Shown in pieces: positions 1-8,392 of a stretch of DNA of 64,000 nucleotides; the first letter of the stretch is position 1, and every line of letters begins with the position of its first letter. The stretch covers positions 2,272,001 to 2,336,000 of the forward strand of contig NC_009485.1 in NCBI RefSeq assembly GCF_000015165.1, given 5' to 3'. The notes below the pieces were generated by a model that was not told where the DNA came from, made no database searches, and worked only from the letters and a program-made list of their open reading frames with translations. Source of the DNA: Bradyrhizobium sp. BTAi1 (GTDB taxonomy: Bacteria; Pseudomonadota; Alphaproteobacteria; Rhizobiales; Xanthobacteraceae). Position numbers and translations under genes: made by a program.

Positions 1-1305
1 TACCTGGAGCGCAAGATCCATTCGGTGCCGCTGACCTCGGCCCATGCCGTGTCCGTTCCCGGTGCGATCGATGCCTGGGACCGCATCCTGCGCGACCACG
101 GCCGGCTCGGGCTTGATCGTCTGCTGCAGCCTGCGATCCGCGCCGCGGAGGACGGCTATGTGGTGGCGCCGCGCGTCGCCTTCGACTGGAACAATCAGTT
201 CGAGAAGCTCAGGAACGGCACCAACACCGCCCGCTATTTTCTGCCGCATGGCAAGGTCGCCGCGGTCGGCGATGTCATCCGCCAGCCGGAACTGGCGCAG
301 ACGCTGCGCATCATCGCCAAAGAGGGGCCAAAGGGCTTCTACACCGGCGCGGTGGCCGAGGACATGGTGCAGACCTTGCGCGGCATCGGCGGCCTGCACA
401 CGCTGGAGGACTTCGCCAACCACCAGACCGAGGTGACCGCGCCGATCGGCACCAGCTACAAGGATTACGACGTCTGGCAGTGCCCGCCCAACGGCCCGGG
501 CATCACCATGCTGGTGATGCTCAACATCCTGTCGCGTTTCGACCTGACCCGGATCGCGCCGCTCAGCGTCGAGCGCTTCCATCTCGAAGCCGAGGCTGCA
601 CGCATCGCCTACATGATGCGCGAGCAGCACATCGGCGACCCCGCGCATATGACGACCGAGGTCGCGAGCATCCTCGCCAAGGAATTCGCGGACGAGTACA
701 TTTCGCAGATCAGCCTCGACAAGCTGCTCGATCTGCCGAACGTCGCGCCGCCGATGAATCCGGAGACGGTCTACATCACCGTCGTCGACCGCGACCGCAA
801 TGTCTGCTCGTTCATCAATTCGATCGCGCATTCGTTCGGCTCGGCGATCGTGTCCAACGAGACCGGCGTTCTGCTGCAGAACCGCGCCGGCGGCTTCCGC
901 ATCCAGCCGGACCATCCGAACTGCATCGGGCCGGGCAAGCGTCCGCTGCACACGATCATCCCGGCGCTCGCCACCAAGGCCGGCCGCGCCCAGATGTCGT
1001 TCGGCGTCATGGGCGGCCAGTATCAGCCGGTCGGCCAGACCCACGTGCTGACCAACATCCTGGACTATGGCTGCGACGTGCAGGAAGCGATCGATATGGC
1101 CAGGGGTCTGCACTACGAGGGCGTCTATCAGCTCGAGGATGGCGTGCCGGCCGACGTGGTCGAAGGGCTGCAGAAGATCGGCCACAAGACCTCCAAAGTG
1201 GTCTCGCCGCTCGGTGGTGGCCAGGCGATCTGGATCGACTGGGACAAGGGCACGCTCACCGGCGGCTCCGACCCGCGCAAGGATGGCTGCGCGCTGGGGT
1301 ATTGA
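1..1305 (+). CDS. Gamma-glutamyltransferase-family (Ntn) hydrolase, 5' truncated by window edge
   Basis: The reading frame is open from base 1, so the N-terminus lies outside the window; about 434 residues are seen. It resembles the gamma-glutamyltranspeptidase family, whose precursor cleaves itself before a threonine that becomes the nucleophile. The expected small-subunit start is seen as PETVYITVVDRD, with the candidate Thr codon at 766-768 aligning with the TTHYSVVD motif of classical enzymes. Two substrate-site features differ: the region after 'LLQN' reads RAGGF instead of carrying the usual acidic pair, and the usual GSPGG segment reads VMGGQYQPVGQ. The substrate may therefore not be glutathione; oxamate amidohydrolase-like or other amidase activity is possible. 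Family sure, substrate open. Confidence 0.9.
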   Translation, partial: YLERKIHSVPLTSAHAVSVPGAIDAWDRILRDHGRLGLDRLLQPAIRAAEDGYVVAPRVAFDWNNQFEKLRNGTNTARYFLPHGKVAAVGDVIRQPELAQTLRIIAKEGPKGFYTGAVAEDMVQTLRGIGGLHTLEDFANHQTEVTAPIGTSYKDYDVWQCPPNGPGITMLVMLNILSRFDLTRIAPLSVERFHLEAEAARIAYMMREQHIGDPAHMTTEVASILAKEFADEYISQISLDKLLDLPNVAPPMNPETVYITVVDRDRNVCSFINSIAHSFGSAIVSNETGVLLQNRAGGFRIQPDHPNCIGPGKRPLHTIIPALATKAGRAQMSFGVMGGQYQPVGQTHVLTNILDYGCDVQEAIDMARGLHYEGVYQLEDGVPADVVEGLQKIGHKTSKVVSPLGGGQAIWIDWDKGTLTGGSDPRKDGCALGY

Positions 1306-2038
1306 GGCGAGGCTCTTCGTCGTCGCGAGCGCAGTGAAAGCGATCCAGAGCGACGGCCGTGGCTCTGGATTTCTTCGTCGGTGCGCTCCTCGCATCGACG
1401 ATGACAGATGCGTAGGGGGCGCGTTCACGGCTCAAACAGCGATCGACATGGCTTCACGTCTCGCGGCAAGGGATGCCCGAGGTCTGCATCAGGTCGTCCC
1501 TCGCGAGATTGCAGAGGGCGCAGGGAATGCCGGGTGAAGACCTCACCCATGGCCCGCCTGCGAACAAGAATGCAGGCGGCAGGTACCACAGGCAAAGCCG
1601 ATCATCCGGCATTCCCTGCGCGGCGGTCTTCACGCTTATACGCAGTCTCCCTGGTGCGCCGGGCTTGTTGGTCACCATAGCGGCAATGCGCTCACGCGCA
1701 CCGCGCGTGATACCAGCATCGGGGTATCAGGACGCTGCGACTTCACGTCCGCAAGCAATCGTTCGTCCGCGCATCGGAAGACACGCTGCGATCGCTCGCG
1801 GCCGCCGCTCCCCGCCTCGCGTGTCGTGACGATCGCGATGCGCCCCTCCGCAGTGAGGCGGGATGCGGATAGACAAACACGATTTCCGAAAAAGCGCAAT
1901 AGAATTATTTAATTCAGAAATCGGTCGCGGGGGCGGCATCCCGCATCGGGAGATGCGGAGGCGCTGGGCAGGCTGGTCACCGGCCTCGCCATGCGCTAAA
2001 CCGCGGCTCCCCGTGAACGAGCAGAGGCAGTCTGAAGC
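1306..2038. other. Intergenic, repeat-rich, no gene recognised
   Basis: No convincing gene is seen in this 733-base gap. It begins with a degenerate copy (about 1317-1405) of a dispersed palindromic repeat also found at 2528, 17401 and 21320. It then holds an inverted repeat: a block around 1521-1535 reading GCAGGGAATGCCGG recurs inverted around 1607-1621. Short open frames here lack ribosome sites and look random. From 1860 to 1920 the base composition is locally AT-rich, which may be the promoter area of the downstream FKBP gene. Confidence 0.6.
1317..1405. repeat. Dispersed palindromic repeat, degenerate copy 1
   Basis: It starts with TCGTCGTCGCGAGCGCAGTG, contains GCGATCCAGAG and its inverse CTCTGGAT in the middle, and ends in CTCCTCGCATCGACGATGAC. 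The outer and inner arms are inverted copies of each other. The same pattern (GTCATTGCGAG, a CCAG-type half, a CTGGAT half, then CGATGACG) recurs at 2528, 17401 and 21320. Confidence 0.6.
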
Positions 2039-2497
2039 ATGCGGCGTCCGATCGATCGAAGAGTAGCGCTGATGGCAGCGGCCGGCCTGGTGCTGGGCTC
2101 GCATGCAGCTTCGGCACAGACGCGTCCCGCAACACCGACAGGAAAGACCATGACGACTCCCTCCGGACTGCAGATCATCGACACCAAGGAAGGCACCGGC
2201 GCAACGCCGACCCGCGGCCAGACCTGCGTGATGCACTATACGGGCTGGCTGTATGAGAACGGCCAGAAGGGCAAGAAATTCGACTCGTCGGTGGACCGCA
2301 ACGAGCCGTTCGAGTTTCCGATCGGCATGAAGCGCGTGATCGCGGGGTGGGACGAGGGCGTCGCCACGATGAAGGTTGGCGGCAAGCGCACGCTGATCAT
2401 TCCGCCCGAGCTTGGCTATGGCGCCCGCGGCGCCGGCGGTGTGATCCCGCCGAATGCGACGCTGCTGTTCGATGTCGAGCTGCTGGGTGTGAAGTAA
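2039..2497 (+). CDS. Secreted FKBP-type peptidyl-prolyl cis-trans isomerase
   Basis: The 152-residue protein starts with an arginine-rich signal peptide (MRRPIDRRVALMAAAGLVLG, likely cut after SAQ near residue 27). A single FKBP domain fills residues 40-152, with the typical blocks MHYTGWLYENG, KKFDSSVDRNEPFEF, VIAGWDEG and IPPELGYGARGAGGVIPPNATLLFDVELL. It should speed prolyl bond isomerisation during protein folding in the periplasm. The length is normal for a minimal FKBP, with no extra dimerisation domain. It stands alone between two repeat-rich gaps. Family certain, client proteins unknown. Confidence 0.95.
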   Translation: MRRPIDRRVALMAAAGLVLGSHAASAQTRPATPTGKTMTTPSGLQIIDTKEGTGATPTRGQTCVMHYTGWLYENGQKGKKFDSSVDRNEPFEFPIGMKRVIAGWDEGVATMKVGGKRTLIIPPELGYGARGAGGVIPPNATLLFDVELLGVK

Positions 2498-2527
2498 GTC
2501 CGCGCTCGCCGCGGCTCGGAGCGCCAA

Positions 2528-2665
2528 TTGCGAGGAGCAGCGGCAACAACGACACGATCCGGAGCCGCATCGCTCTGGATCGTGTGGCCTTAGATCCGGT
2601 CGCTTTGGATCGCGTGGCCCTGGATCTCGTGGCCCTGGATCGCGTTGCTTCGCTTGCGATGACGG
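2528..2665. repeat. Dispersed palindromic repeat, copy 2, expanded by tandem 15-mers
   Basis: It begins TTGCGAGGAGCAGCGGCAACA and ends GTTGCTTCGCTTGCGATGACGG, matching the outer arms of the copies at 17401 and 21320. Its CTGGATCG half is tandemly amplified (see the feature at 2575-2649). Confidence 0.65.
2575..2649 (+). repeat. Five tandem 15-bp repeats (CTGGATCGCGTGGCC type)
   Basis: Five head-to-tail 15-mers are visible: CTGGATCGTGTGGCC, TTAGATCCGGTCGCT, TTGGATCGCGTGGCC, CTGGATCTCGTGGCC and CTGGATCGCGTTGCT. They lie inside a copy of the dispersed palindromic element and look like an amplification of one of its half-sites. Confidence 0.9.
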
Positions 2666-2762
2666 TACTCATGGATGCGCCTTTTTCCACGAGGTGGGAG
2701 GGCGCCGTATGACACACCCCAGTCTCTGCCGCTTCGGCACATCAACTCACAACAATGCAAAG

Positions 2763-2782
2763 CCGGCCCCGCGAGGGGCCGG
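2763..2782 (-). terminator. Hairpin after csbD-like gene
   Basis: A perfect 8-bp stem (CCGGCCCC / GGGGCCGG) closes a GCGA tetraloop. It lies about 50 bases past the stop of the CsbD gene on the minus strand. There is no strong T run, so efficiency is uncertain. Confidence 0.6.
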
Positions 2783-2830
2783 TTCTGTGATTCATCATCG
2801 ACCATCATCGGCGCGCCGCGCCGATCTCGT

Positions 2831-3046
2831 TCAGAGATTCTTGTTGGCCGCGCCGGCGGCGCTGTTCACGGCGTCCTTGGTGGCCTGCTTGGCATCGCCC
2901 ATCGCCTGCTGACCCTTGCCCTTCACTTCCTGAATGACGCCTTCGCCCTGCAGACGCTCCGAGCCGGTGGCTTCGCCGATGCCCTGCTTGGCCTTGCCGA
3001 TCGCCTCGTTGGTCGCGCCTTTGATCTTGTCCGTCGTCGAACCCAT
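2831..3046 (-). CDS. CsbD family stress-response protein
   Basis: The 71-residue hydrophilic protein ([20 protein letters not shown]...) is rich in Lys, Gly, Ala and Gln. It has the CsbD pattern [20 protein letters not shown] followed by [19 protein letters not shown]. CsbD proteins are small, abundant and general-stress induced; their molecular job is not known. I chose the ATG at 3046 because GGAG sits about 9 bases upstream and the family starts here; a longer frame back to 3205 has no family similarity. A promoter like those used by the EcfG general stress sigma factor lies about 40 bases upstream, and a hairpin follows the gene. Confidence 0.93.
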   Translation of the reverse strand: MGSTTDKIKGATNEAIGKAKQGIGEATGSERLQGEGVIQEVKGKGQQAMGDAKQATKDAVNSAAGAANKNL

Positions 3047-3083
3047 GATCTGTCTCCGTTGTCTGTTTGAACTGCACCTGACC

Positions 3084-3108
3084 AACGCGGGCGATCCGAA
3101 AAGGTTCG
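3084..3108 (-). promoter_or_regulatory. Candidate EcfG-type general-stress promoter for csbD-like gene
   Basis: On the minus strand CGAAC is followed after 16 bases by CGTT. The EcfG consensus of alphaproteobacteria is GGAAC, 16-17 bases, CGTT, so there is one mismatch in the -35 box. The -10 box is about 38 bases before the csbD start codon. CsbD-like genes are common EcfG targets, which supports the reading; the match is short. Confidence 0.4.
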
Positions 3109-3203
3109 GCCGGGAACCGGAATGGCGCCGGCGCGGGAGTTGGACTAGAATGGTCGGGTTCCACGGCACACGAGCAAACACGAGAGACGAGAAGAAGAGA
3201 GAC

Positions 3204-3722
3204 ATGTCAGGTTCTCACGATCACGCCCACGGCCATTCCCATCACAGCGACGAGCGCTGGAAGCACGACGGCGTGCGCGTCATTCCCGGCAATCAGCTCG
3301 ATTCCAACGTGCCGTCGACGCCGGGAATGGACCGCAAGGCCGCGATCAATTTCGCGCGGGTCGGGGCGCAGAAGCTGTGGGCCGGCACCGTCACGATCAG
3401 GCCGGATGCCAAGACCGGTGCGCATCATCACGGACATCTCGAAAGCGTGATCTATGTCGTGAAAGGCAAAGCGCGGATGCGCTGGGGCGAGCAGCTGCAG
3501 TTCACGGCAGAAGCCGGTCCTGGCGATTTCATCTTCGTGCCGCCTTACGTGCCGCACCAGGAGATCAACGCCAGCCCCGACGAGGTGCTGGAATGCGTGC
3601 TGGTGCGTAGCGACGGTGAGGCCGTGGCGATCAATATCGACATCGAGCCTGTCGAAAAGCCTGAGACCGTGCTGTGGATCGACCCGGTGCATCGTGATCC
3701 GGCCGAGTCGCAGAAGCCTTGA
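3204..3722 (+). CDS. Cupin-domain protein with His-rich N-terminus
   Basis: The 172-residue single-domain protein has both cupin motifs: motif 1 at residues 72-88, with His74-His76, His78 and Glu80 as likely metal ligands, and motif 2 at 106-122 ([17 protein letters not shown]) with His118. The first 21 residues are unusually His-rich ([17 protein letters not shown]), a pattern seen in metal-handling proteins. No signal peptide is seen, so it is probably cytoplasmic. The substrate is unknown; single cupins include isomerases, dioxygenases and sensors. It converges on a CobW-type metallochaperone gene that sits behind a likely Zur box, which hints at zinc physiology, but this gene has no such site itself. 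Confidence 0.85.
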   Translation: MSGSHDHAHGHSHHSDERWKHDGVRVIPGNQLDSNVPSTPGMDRKAAINFARVGAQKLWAGTVTIRPDAKTGAHHHGHLESVIYVVKGKARMRWGEQLQFTAEAGPGDFIFVPPYVPHQEINASPDEVLECVLVRSDGEAVAINIDIEPVEKPETVLWIDPVHRDPAESQKP

Positions 3723-3736
3723 TCGCAAGAGCAAGT

Positions 3737-3764
3737 GGCGGAGCCATCTTGCGATGGCTCCGCC
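3737..3764. terminator. Bidirectional hairpin between cupin and cobW-like genes
   Basis: A 12-bp perfect stem (GGCGGAGCCATC / GATGGCTCCGCC) with a TTGC loop lies 15 bases past the cupin stop. It lies between convergent genes and could serve both. No clear T run follows. Confidence 0.6.
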
Positions 3765-3882
3765 GGACCGGAAGCGGCTGCACCGCTTCCTTCACACGCG
3801 GAGCAGGGGCGACTGCACGCGTGTTTCTGGATCTTCGCAGGTGAATTTGCGGGTGAGCTGAACCGTTCGACCTCTGCCGTGA

Positions 3883-5088
3883 TCAGGCTGCCTCATTGGC
3901 CCGTCGCCAGACGGGAAACGGATCGGACAATCTGGCCCAGGCGGCGACATCCATCGCCGGCTTGCCGGCCAGCAGGCAGGCGTCCAGGCGCGCACGCAGC
4001 CCAGCCTCGTCCATGTTGCTGCCGATGAAGACAATCTCCTGACGGCGGTCGCCGTAGATGTCGTCCCAGCGCTCGAGCATGCGTGCGCGCCAAGCGGGGT
4101 CCTCCGGCCATAATTTCTGCGGCACCGCCGCCCACCAGAAGCCGAGCGCGCTGGTGCGCACGATGGCTCCGGCCTGGCTGATCTCGCCGAGCCATTGCGG
4201 CCGCGTGGCCAGCCAGAAGTGCCCCTTGGCGCGGATGACCCCAGGCCACTGCTCGCGCAGGAACTGATCGAACCGAACCGGAACGAACGGACGCCGGGCG
4301 CGATAGACGAAGCTGGTCACGCCATAGGTCTCCGTCTCCGGCGTGTGCTCGGCAAAGCCGTAGAGCTCATTATACCAGAGCGGATGCTGCTGAGCGCGCG
4401 CGAAGTCGAAACGGCCGGTGGCGAGCACGCGCTCCAGCGGCACGCAGCTATGGCTTGCCTCGATCAAATCGGCATCGGGATTGAGCGAGCGAATGATCTT
4501 GCGCGCCGCCTCGCGTTGATCCTCGCTGGCGTCGTCGACCTTGTTCAGCACGACCACGTCGGCGAACTCGATCTGCTCGACCAGGAGATCGACCAGCGCG
4601 CGCTGGTCGCCATCCAGTGCCTCGCCGCGCTGCGCGAGGAAATCCGACGAGGAATAATCCTTCAGCAGATTCACCGCGTCCACGACCGTCACCATCGTGT
4701 CGAGGCGTGCGACGTCCGACAGGCTCGCGCCGTGCTCGTCGCGGAAGTCGAACGTCGCGGCGACCGGGAGCGGCTCGGAGATCCCGGTCGATTCGATCAC
4801 GAGGTAATCGAACCGGCCGCTTTCGGCGAGCGCGCGAACCTCCTTCAGCAGATCGTCGCGCAGGGTGCAGCAGATACAGCCATTGGTCATTTCGACCAAC
4901 TGCTCATCCGTCCGCGAAAGATTGGCACCGCCATCGCGAACGAGGTCCGCATCGATGTTCACCTCGCTCATGTCGTTGACGATCACCGCCACTTTCAGAC
5001 CCTGGCGGTTGTTCAGGATGTGGTTGAGCAAAGTAGTCTTCCCAGCCCCAAGGAAGCCGGACAAGACTGTGACGGGGAGTTTGGGCAT
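3883..5088 (-). CDS. CobW/COG0523 family GTPase, probable zinc metallochaperone
   Basis: The 401-residue protein has a Walker A motif GFLGAGKTT (residues 11-19), the family hallmark metal site GCICC (Cys71, Cys73, Cys74), ESTGISEP (99-106) and the GTP-specificity motif NKVD (181-184). A CobW C-terminal domain follows from about residue 250 ([24 protein letters not shown]). COG0523 GTPases hand metal ions to client enzymes; members under Zur control serve zinc. A 20-bp perfect palindrome of Zur-box type sits about 63 bases upstream of the start, which is the main reason for preferring zinc over cobalt or nitrile hydratase maturation. No cobalamin genes are nearby. Confidence 0.93.
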   Translation of the reverse strand: MPKLPVTVLSGFLGAGKTTLLNHILNNRQGLKVAVIVNDMSEVNIDADLVRDGGANLSRTDEQLVEMTNGCICCTLRDDLLKEVRALAESGRFDYLVIESTGISEPLPVAATFDFRDEHGASLSDVARLDTMVTVVDAVNLLKDYSSSDFLAQRGEALDGDQRALVDLLVEQIEFADVVVLNKVDDASEDQREAARKIIRSLNPDADLIEASHSCVPLERVLATGRFDFARAQQHPLWYNELYGFAEHTPETETYGVTSFVYRARRPFVPVRFDQFLREQWPGVIRAKGHFWLATRPQWLGEISQAGAIVRTSALGFWWAAVPQKLWPEDPAWRARMLERWDDIYGDRRQEIVFIGSNMDEAGLRARLDACLLAGKPAMDVAAWARLSDPFPVWRRANEAA

Positions 5089-5151
5089 CGAGATCGAACA
5101 GCCTCTTCAACGGGAGGGGGCGGTGCCGGCGAGCGGGCATGCGGCCTCATG

Positions 5152-5171
5152 TGTTATGTTATAACATAACA
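5152..5171 (-). promoter_or_regulatory. Probable Zur box (20-bp perfect palindrome)
   Basis: The sequence TGTTATGTTATAACATAACA is a perfect palindrome. It fits the ATGTTATA-ATAACAT core of Zur boxes in proteobacteria and lies 64-83 bases upstream of the CobW GTPase start. A Zur repressor bound with zinc would shut the gene; zinc shortage would open it. The regulator gene is not in the window. Confidence 0.75.
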
Positions 5172-5448
5172 TCATCTGAAAAGACTGGGCGTGTCAAGGG
5201 AGGAGCGGTGACGAAGGCGTGAGCCGCACGCCCGGGTTGCCGAAACGGGCGTACAATTGAAATGAAGGCGAGCGCTCTCCGCCCCTTTTGTCGATGCCCC
5301 ATTGCGCGCACAGACGCGCAAGCCGGTTATGGCGGCTTTGTAAACCGGAGTTCTGCTCGCGTCGGGCGGCAGTCGCCGACGCACAATCCCCGTGATGAAG
5401 CGCAGCAGTGCTGGGTGGCGGTGGCTCAGACCATCATGAGGAGCGCAA

Positions 5449-6678
5449 CTACCTCGACAGATACGCCGTGCCGGCGGGACCGCTGGCCACCGACATCGAT
5501 AGCGCGCCCGGCGCGATGCTCCAATTGGTCTGGTTGAGGATCAGTGTGTTGAACACCATGGTCACGCTGTTGCTGCTCATGGTCGACACCGAATTGATGG
5601 TGACGTTGCGGCTCGGCAGGTAGATCAGGCCGGTGTAGGACGAACTGCTGGTCCCGTTGATCGGAAGCTGCGAGGTCGAGAGACCGTTGGGCTCGAACAT
5701 CAGGATGTTGGCATAGGTGCCTGTGGACGGCGCGGCGAGCGTGGCGTTCACATTGCCGTTGAAGGTGAGGGTTGCGTTCTGATCCACGAGGTAGAAGGTG
5801 ACGCCGCTGCCGGTCACCGTCCAGCCCGAGTTGAAGGTCATCGCGCCGCCTTTGATGATGTAGAGGCCGGGATTGAGCGTCAGCGTGCCGGAGCCGTTGA
5901 AATTAGTCGCGCCGCAATAGACGCCGGGATTGAGGGTGACCGCGCCAGGATCGAAGACCTTGTTGTTGGTGGTGCATGATCCGACCGTGACCGCGGGCAG
6001 CTTGCCGACAAAGGGATCCGATATCGCTGCGCAGCCGGTCTCGACCGGCGGATTGACACCGCCATTCTTGGTGATGTTGCTGCCCTTGATGCAGATGCGC
6101 TTGGCGTTGAGCGTGGCGTTGAACATCGCGGCCGGGCTCTGTGTCGACAGAACGTGGATCTCGCAAGACGGCGCATTGAGCTGGGCCCCGGAGTTCACCA
6201 GCAGCGATTGCGCATTGACGGTGCTGACCAGCAGGATGCAGACCGACGACTGGGCCTGGGCTCCGGCCTTGGCGGTGGCGGATGCGGTCACGCCGAGCGC
6301 CGAGGTGCCCATCACGTTGAGGAACGACGTCTTCACCGACGTCGTCGCCGTTCCGGTCAGCGAGCCGTCGGTGTTGGACGCGAAGCTGGCGGTCGCGGCG
6401 GTGTCGAACCGGCCGCGATAGGCGCCCGAGAACACGGCGGCCGCGGTCGAGATCTGCTGGTCGTTCGGCCGGACGACGCCGGCCAGGACAGCAGCGTCGA
6501 TCGACTTCTGCAACTGCGCCTTTACGTCGCTCGATTTCGCGAAATCCACGGCGGCGCCAACCGACACCAGGATCGGAATGCTGGCGATGGCGAAGATCAT
6601 GCTGATCTGACCGTCGCTGGCCCACCCGAACCGGCGACAGAGATTGCGAAAGGTTGCGAGCCAGATCTTTGCAGCCAT
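5449..6678 (-). CDS. Orphan TadG-like protein with Flp/Tad N-terminus and repetitive beta-rich C-terminus
   Basis: This is a 409-residue protein. Residues 20-47 (ASDGQISMIFAIASIPILVS) form the hydrophobic segment typical of TadE/TadG pilus-assembly proteins, followed by VDFAKSSDVKAQLQKSIDAAVLAG, the conserved stretch after the helix. From about residue 230 the protein is Asn/Gly/Thr-rich with repeating short strands (LNPGVYCGATNFNGSGTLTL), as expected for a beta-helix or stacked beta fold. It is probably anchored in the inner membrane with the bulk in the periplasm. No tad operon surrounds it. The start is supported by AGGAG 8 bases upstream. A second orphan TadG-like gene lies at 54840, with a different C-terminal domain. 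Confidence 0.82.
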   Translation of the reverse strand: MAAKIWLATFRNLCRRFGWASDGQISMIFAIASIPILVSVGAAVDFAKSSDVKAQLQKSIDAAVLAGVVRPNDQQISTAAAVFSGAYRGRFDTAATASFASNTDGSLTGTATTSVKTSFLNVMGTSALGVTASATAKAGAQAQSSVCILLVSTVNAQSLLVNSGAQLNAPSCEIHVLSTQSPAAMFNATLNAKRICIKGSNITKNGGVNPPVETGCAAISDPFVGKLPAVTVGSCTTNNKVFDPGAVTLNPGVYCGATNFNGSGTLTLNPGLYIIKGGAMTFNSGWTVTGSGVTFYLVDQNATLTFNGNVNATLAAPSTGTYANILMFEPNGLSTSQLPINGTSSSSYTGLIYLPSRNVTINSVSTMSSNSVTMVFNTLILNQTNWSIAPGALSMSVASGPAGTAYLSR

Positions 6679-6756
6679 TGCGACGCTCCTGCTGATGGCT
6701 CTGGCTCAGTGCCAGCGCGTTCCCGCAGAAAGGAGCGCAAGATCTTACCGCGCGCT

Positions 6757-6788
6757 GAATCGGGTTCCGTAAAGGGAACCCGATTCAA
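6757..6788 (-). terminator. Strong 13-bp hairpin between MATE gene and TadG-like gene
   Basis: A perfect 13-bp stem (TGAATCGGGTTCC / GGAACCCGATTCA) with a 6-base loop lies 160 bases past the MATE stop and 79 bases before the TadG-like start on the same strand. It could end the MATE transcript or act as a 5' leader structure; it may also be a dispersed repeat. Confidence 0.5.
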
Positions 6789-6949
6789 GTGAGGGGCGGC
6801 CGAAGGTTATCAGACTGTTTTTTGATTCGATGAGAGCTGGGTGTTGGCACATCTCTCGAGTAGTGCTTGCGCCGATTACTTGTATTTGGTGGTGTTCAGC
6901 TCTGCTGCTTATTAGTTGTAAAGCGATAGGCTTCGCCAATCGATGCGAG

Positions 6950-8392
6950 CTATCGGGCCGCGCGCCAGATCCGGTCGGCCCACAAGACGACACTGCAGAT
7001 CAGCGCATAGGCGAGGAGTGACAGCGTCACCATCGCTGCAAGCGAGGCCATGCTGCCGCCCATCATCGTGGTGGCAACATAGCCGCCGCCGGCGGCGATC
7101 AGGATGCGCAGCGCGGAGGCCACGAACGGCCATAGCACATGGCCGGCGCCCTGGCCGGCAAAGGACAGCACGAAGCCGAAGCCGAGCGCGGCGTAAGCGG
7201 GCGCAACAATGCGCAGATAGATCGCGCCCTCGCGCTGCACGTCGGCATCGTGGCTGAACAGCCCGAGCCAGAGCGGCGGATGCACCGCCGCGATCGCGCC
7301 GATCGCTCCGACCAGAATTGCGCCGGTCAGGGCGCTGAGTCCGGCAATGCGGCGGGCGCGCCCGCTCTGGCCGGCGCCGACATTGATGCCGACCATGGTC
7401 AGGGTCGCCGTACACAGGCCGAACAGGATTGGAATCATGATGTAGTCGAGCCGCGAGGCGATGCCGTAGGCGGCGAGCTCCGAGGTGCCGAAGCGGCCGG
7501 CCAGCGCGGTCACCAGGATCACGGTGAGATTGACCAGCACGGCGTTGAGCGCCGTCGGCAGCCCGACCTTGAGAATGTCGGCGAACAGGCGGCCCCGCAG
7601 CGGGGCGAGACGGACATGCAGGCTGGAGCGGCCGGAGGCCATGTAGCGCAGCAGGACCAGCATGGCGCCGCAATAATACAGCCCGAAGGCGATGCCGGCG
7701 CCGGCGATGCCGAGACCCGGCAGCGGTCCGAGACCGAAGATCAGCAGCGGGGACGCCGGAATCATGACCAGGGCGCCGACCAGAGTGACAAGCGCCGGCA
7801 CCCGCACATTGCCCGCGCCGCGCAGCGCCGCCGCCTGCAGATTGACGATCCACACCGGGATGGCGCCGGCGAACAGATAGTTGGAGTAGCGCAACGCCGC
7901 CTCCAGCGCGCCGGCTTGACCGCCCAGGGCACGATACAGCGCCGGGCCGAGCAGGGTGGTGGCGAGCGTGAACAGGCCGCCGGCGACCACGGCAACCACG
8001 ATGGCATGGAAGGCGATCGCCTCCGCATCGCCATCCCGCCCGGCCCCGATGGCGCGGGCCACCGCCGAGGAGACGCCGCTGCCGATGCCGCCATTGGACA
8101 TCATCGTCATCAGCATGAAGATCGGAAAGACGAGCGCCGCACCGGCCAGGGCGTCGGTGCCGAGGAAGCCGACATAATAGGCCTCGGCGATATTGACCGC
8201 AGTCTGCGCGACCAGCACCGACATCGTCGGCAGCGCCAGCCGGAACAGCGTTGGAAGGATCGGGCCGGAGAGCAGCGCCGCGCGCGCGGTCGCTGTCCTG
8301 TGGTGCGTGGGGTCCGGACGCGGCGGGGAAGGAGGCAGAGCCGCCGGAGCAGGGCGTGGCGCCAAGCGGGTTGCCTGCGTCGAGACGTTCAT
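6950..8392 (-). CDS. MATE family efflux transporter
   Basis: The 480-residue inner-membrane protein has about twelve hydrophobic segments and typical MATE sequence (LFRLALPTMSVLVAQTAVNIAEAYYVGFLGTDALAGAALVFP near residues 48-90, and a repeated half later: LPTALNAVLVNLTVILVTALAGRFGTSELAAYGIASRLDYI). MATE pumps export drugs or metabolites in exchange for H+ or Na+. I start at the ATG at 8392, which has GGAGGTAGG directly upstream; a frame 17 codons longer lacks this. The first 50 residues are Pro/Ala/Arg-rich and probably cytoplasmic. An inverted repeat 34-55 bases upstream looks like a TetR-type operator; no regulator gene adjoins it. Confidence 0.93.
   Translation of the reverse strand: MNVSTQATRLAPRPAPAALPPSPPRPDPTHHRTATARAALLSGPILPTLFRLALPTMSVLVAQTAVNIAEAYYVGFLGTDALAGAALVFPIFMLMTMMSNGGIGSGVSSAVARAIGAGRDGDAEAIAFHAIVVAVVAGGLFTLATTLLGPALYRALGGQAGALEAALRYSNYLFAGAIPVWIVNLQAAALRGAGNVRVPALVTLVGALVMIPASPLLIFGLGPLPGLGIAGAGIAFGLYYCGAMLVLLRYMASGRSSLHVRLAPLRGRLFADILKVGLPTALNAVLVNLTVILVTALAGRFGTSELAAYGIASRLDYIMIPILFGLCTATLTMVGINVGAGQSGRARRIAGLSALTGAILVGAIGAIAAVHPPLWLGLFSHDADVQREGAIYLRIVAPAYAALGFGFVLSFAGQGAGHVLWPFVASALRILIAAGGGYVATTMMGGSMASLAAMVTLSLLAYALICSVVLWADRIWRAAR

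Noticed and set aside
1408..1899. Several short frames in the first large gap
   Set aside because: They overlap one another on both strands within an inverted-repeat area and show no start signals.
2575..2649. Possible CRISPR array
   Set aside because: The 15-mers abut directly with no spacers and no cas genes are present; this is a minisatellite within a dispersed repeat.
3883..5088. Cobalamin biosynthesis CobW
   Set aside because: No cobalamin genes are near and the upstream palindrome is of zinc-uptake-regulator type.
5172..5384. 70-codon frame between the Zur palindrome and the TadG-like gene
   Set aside because: No ribosome site, no family, and composition like a random frame.
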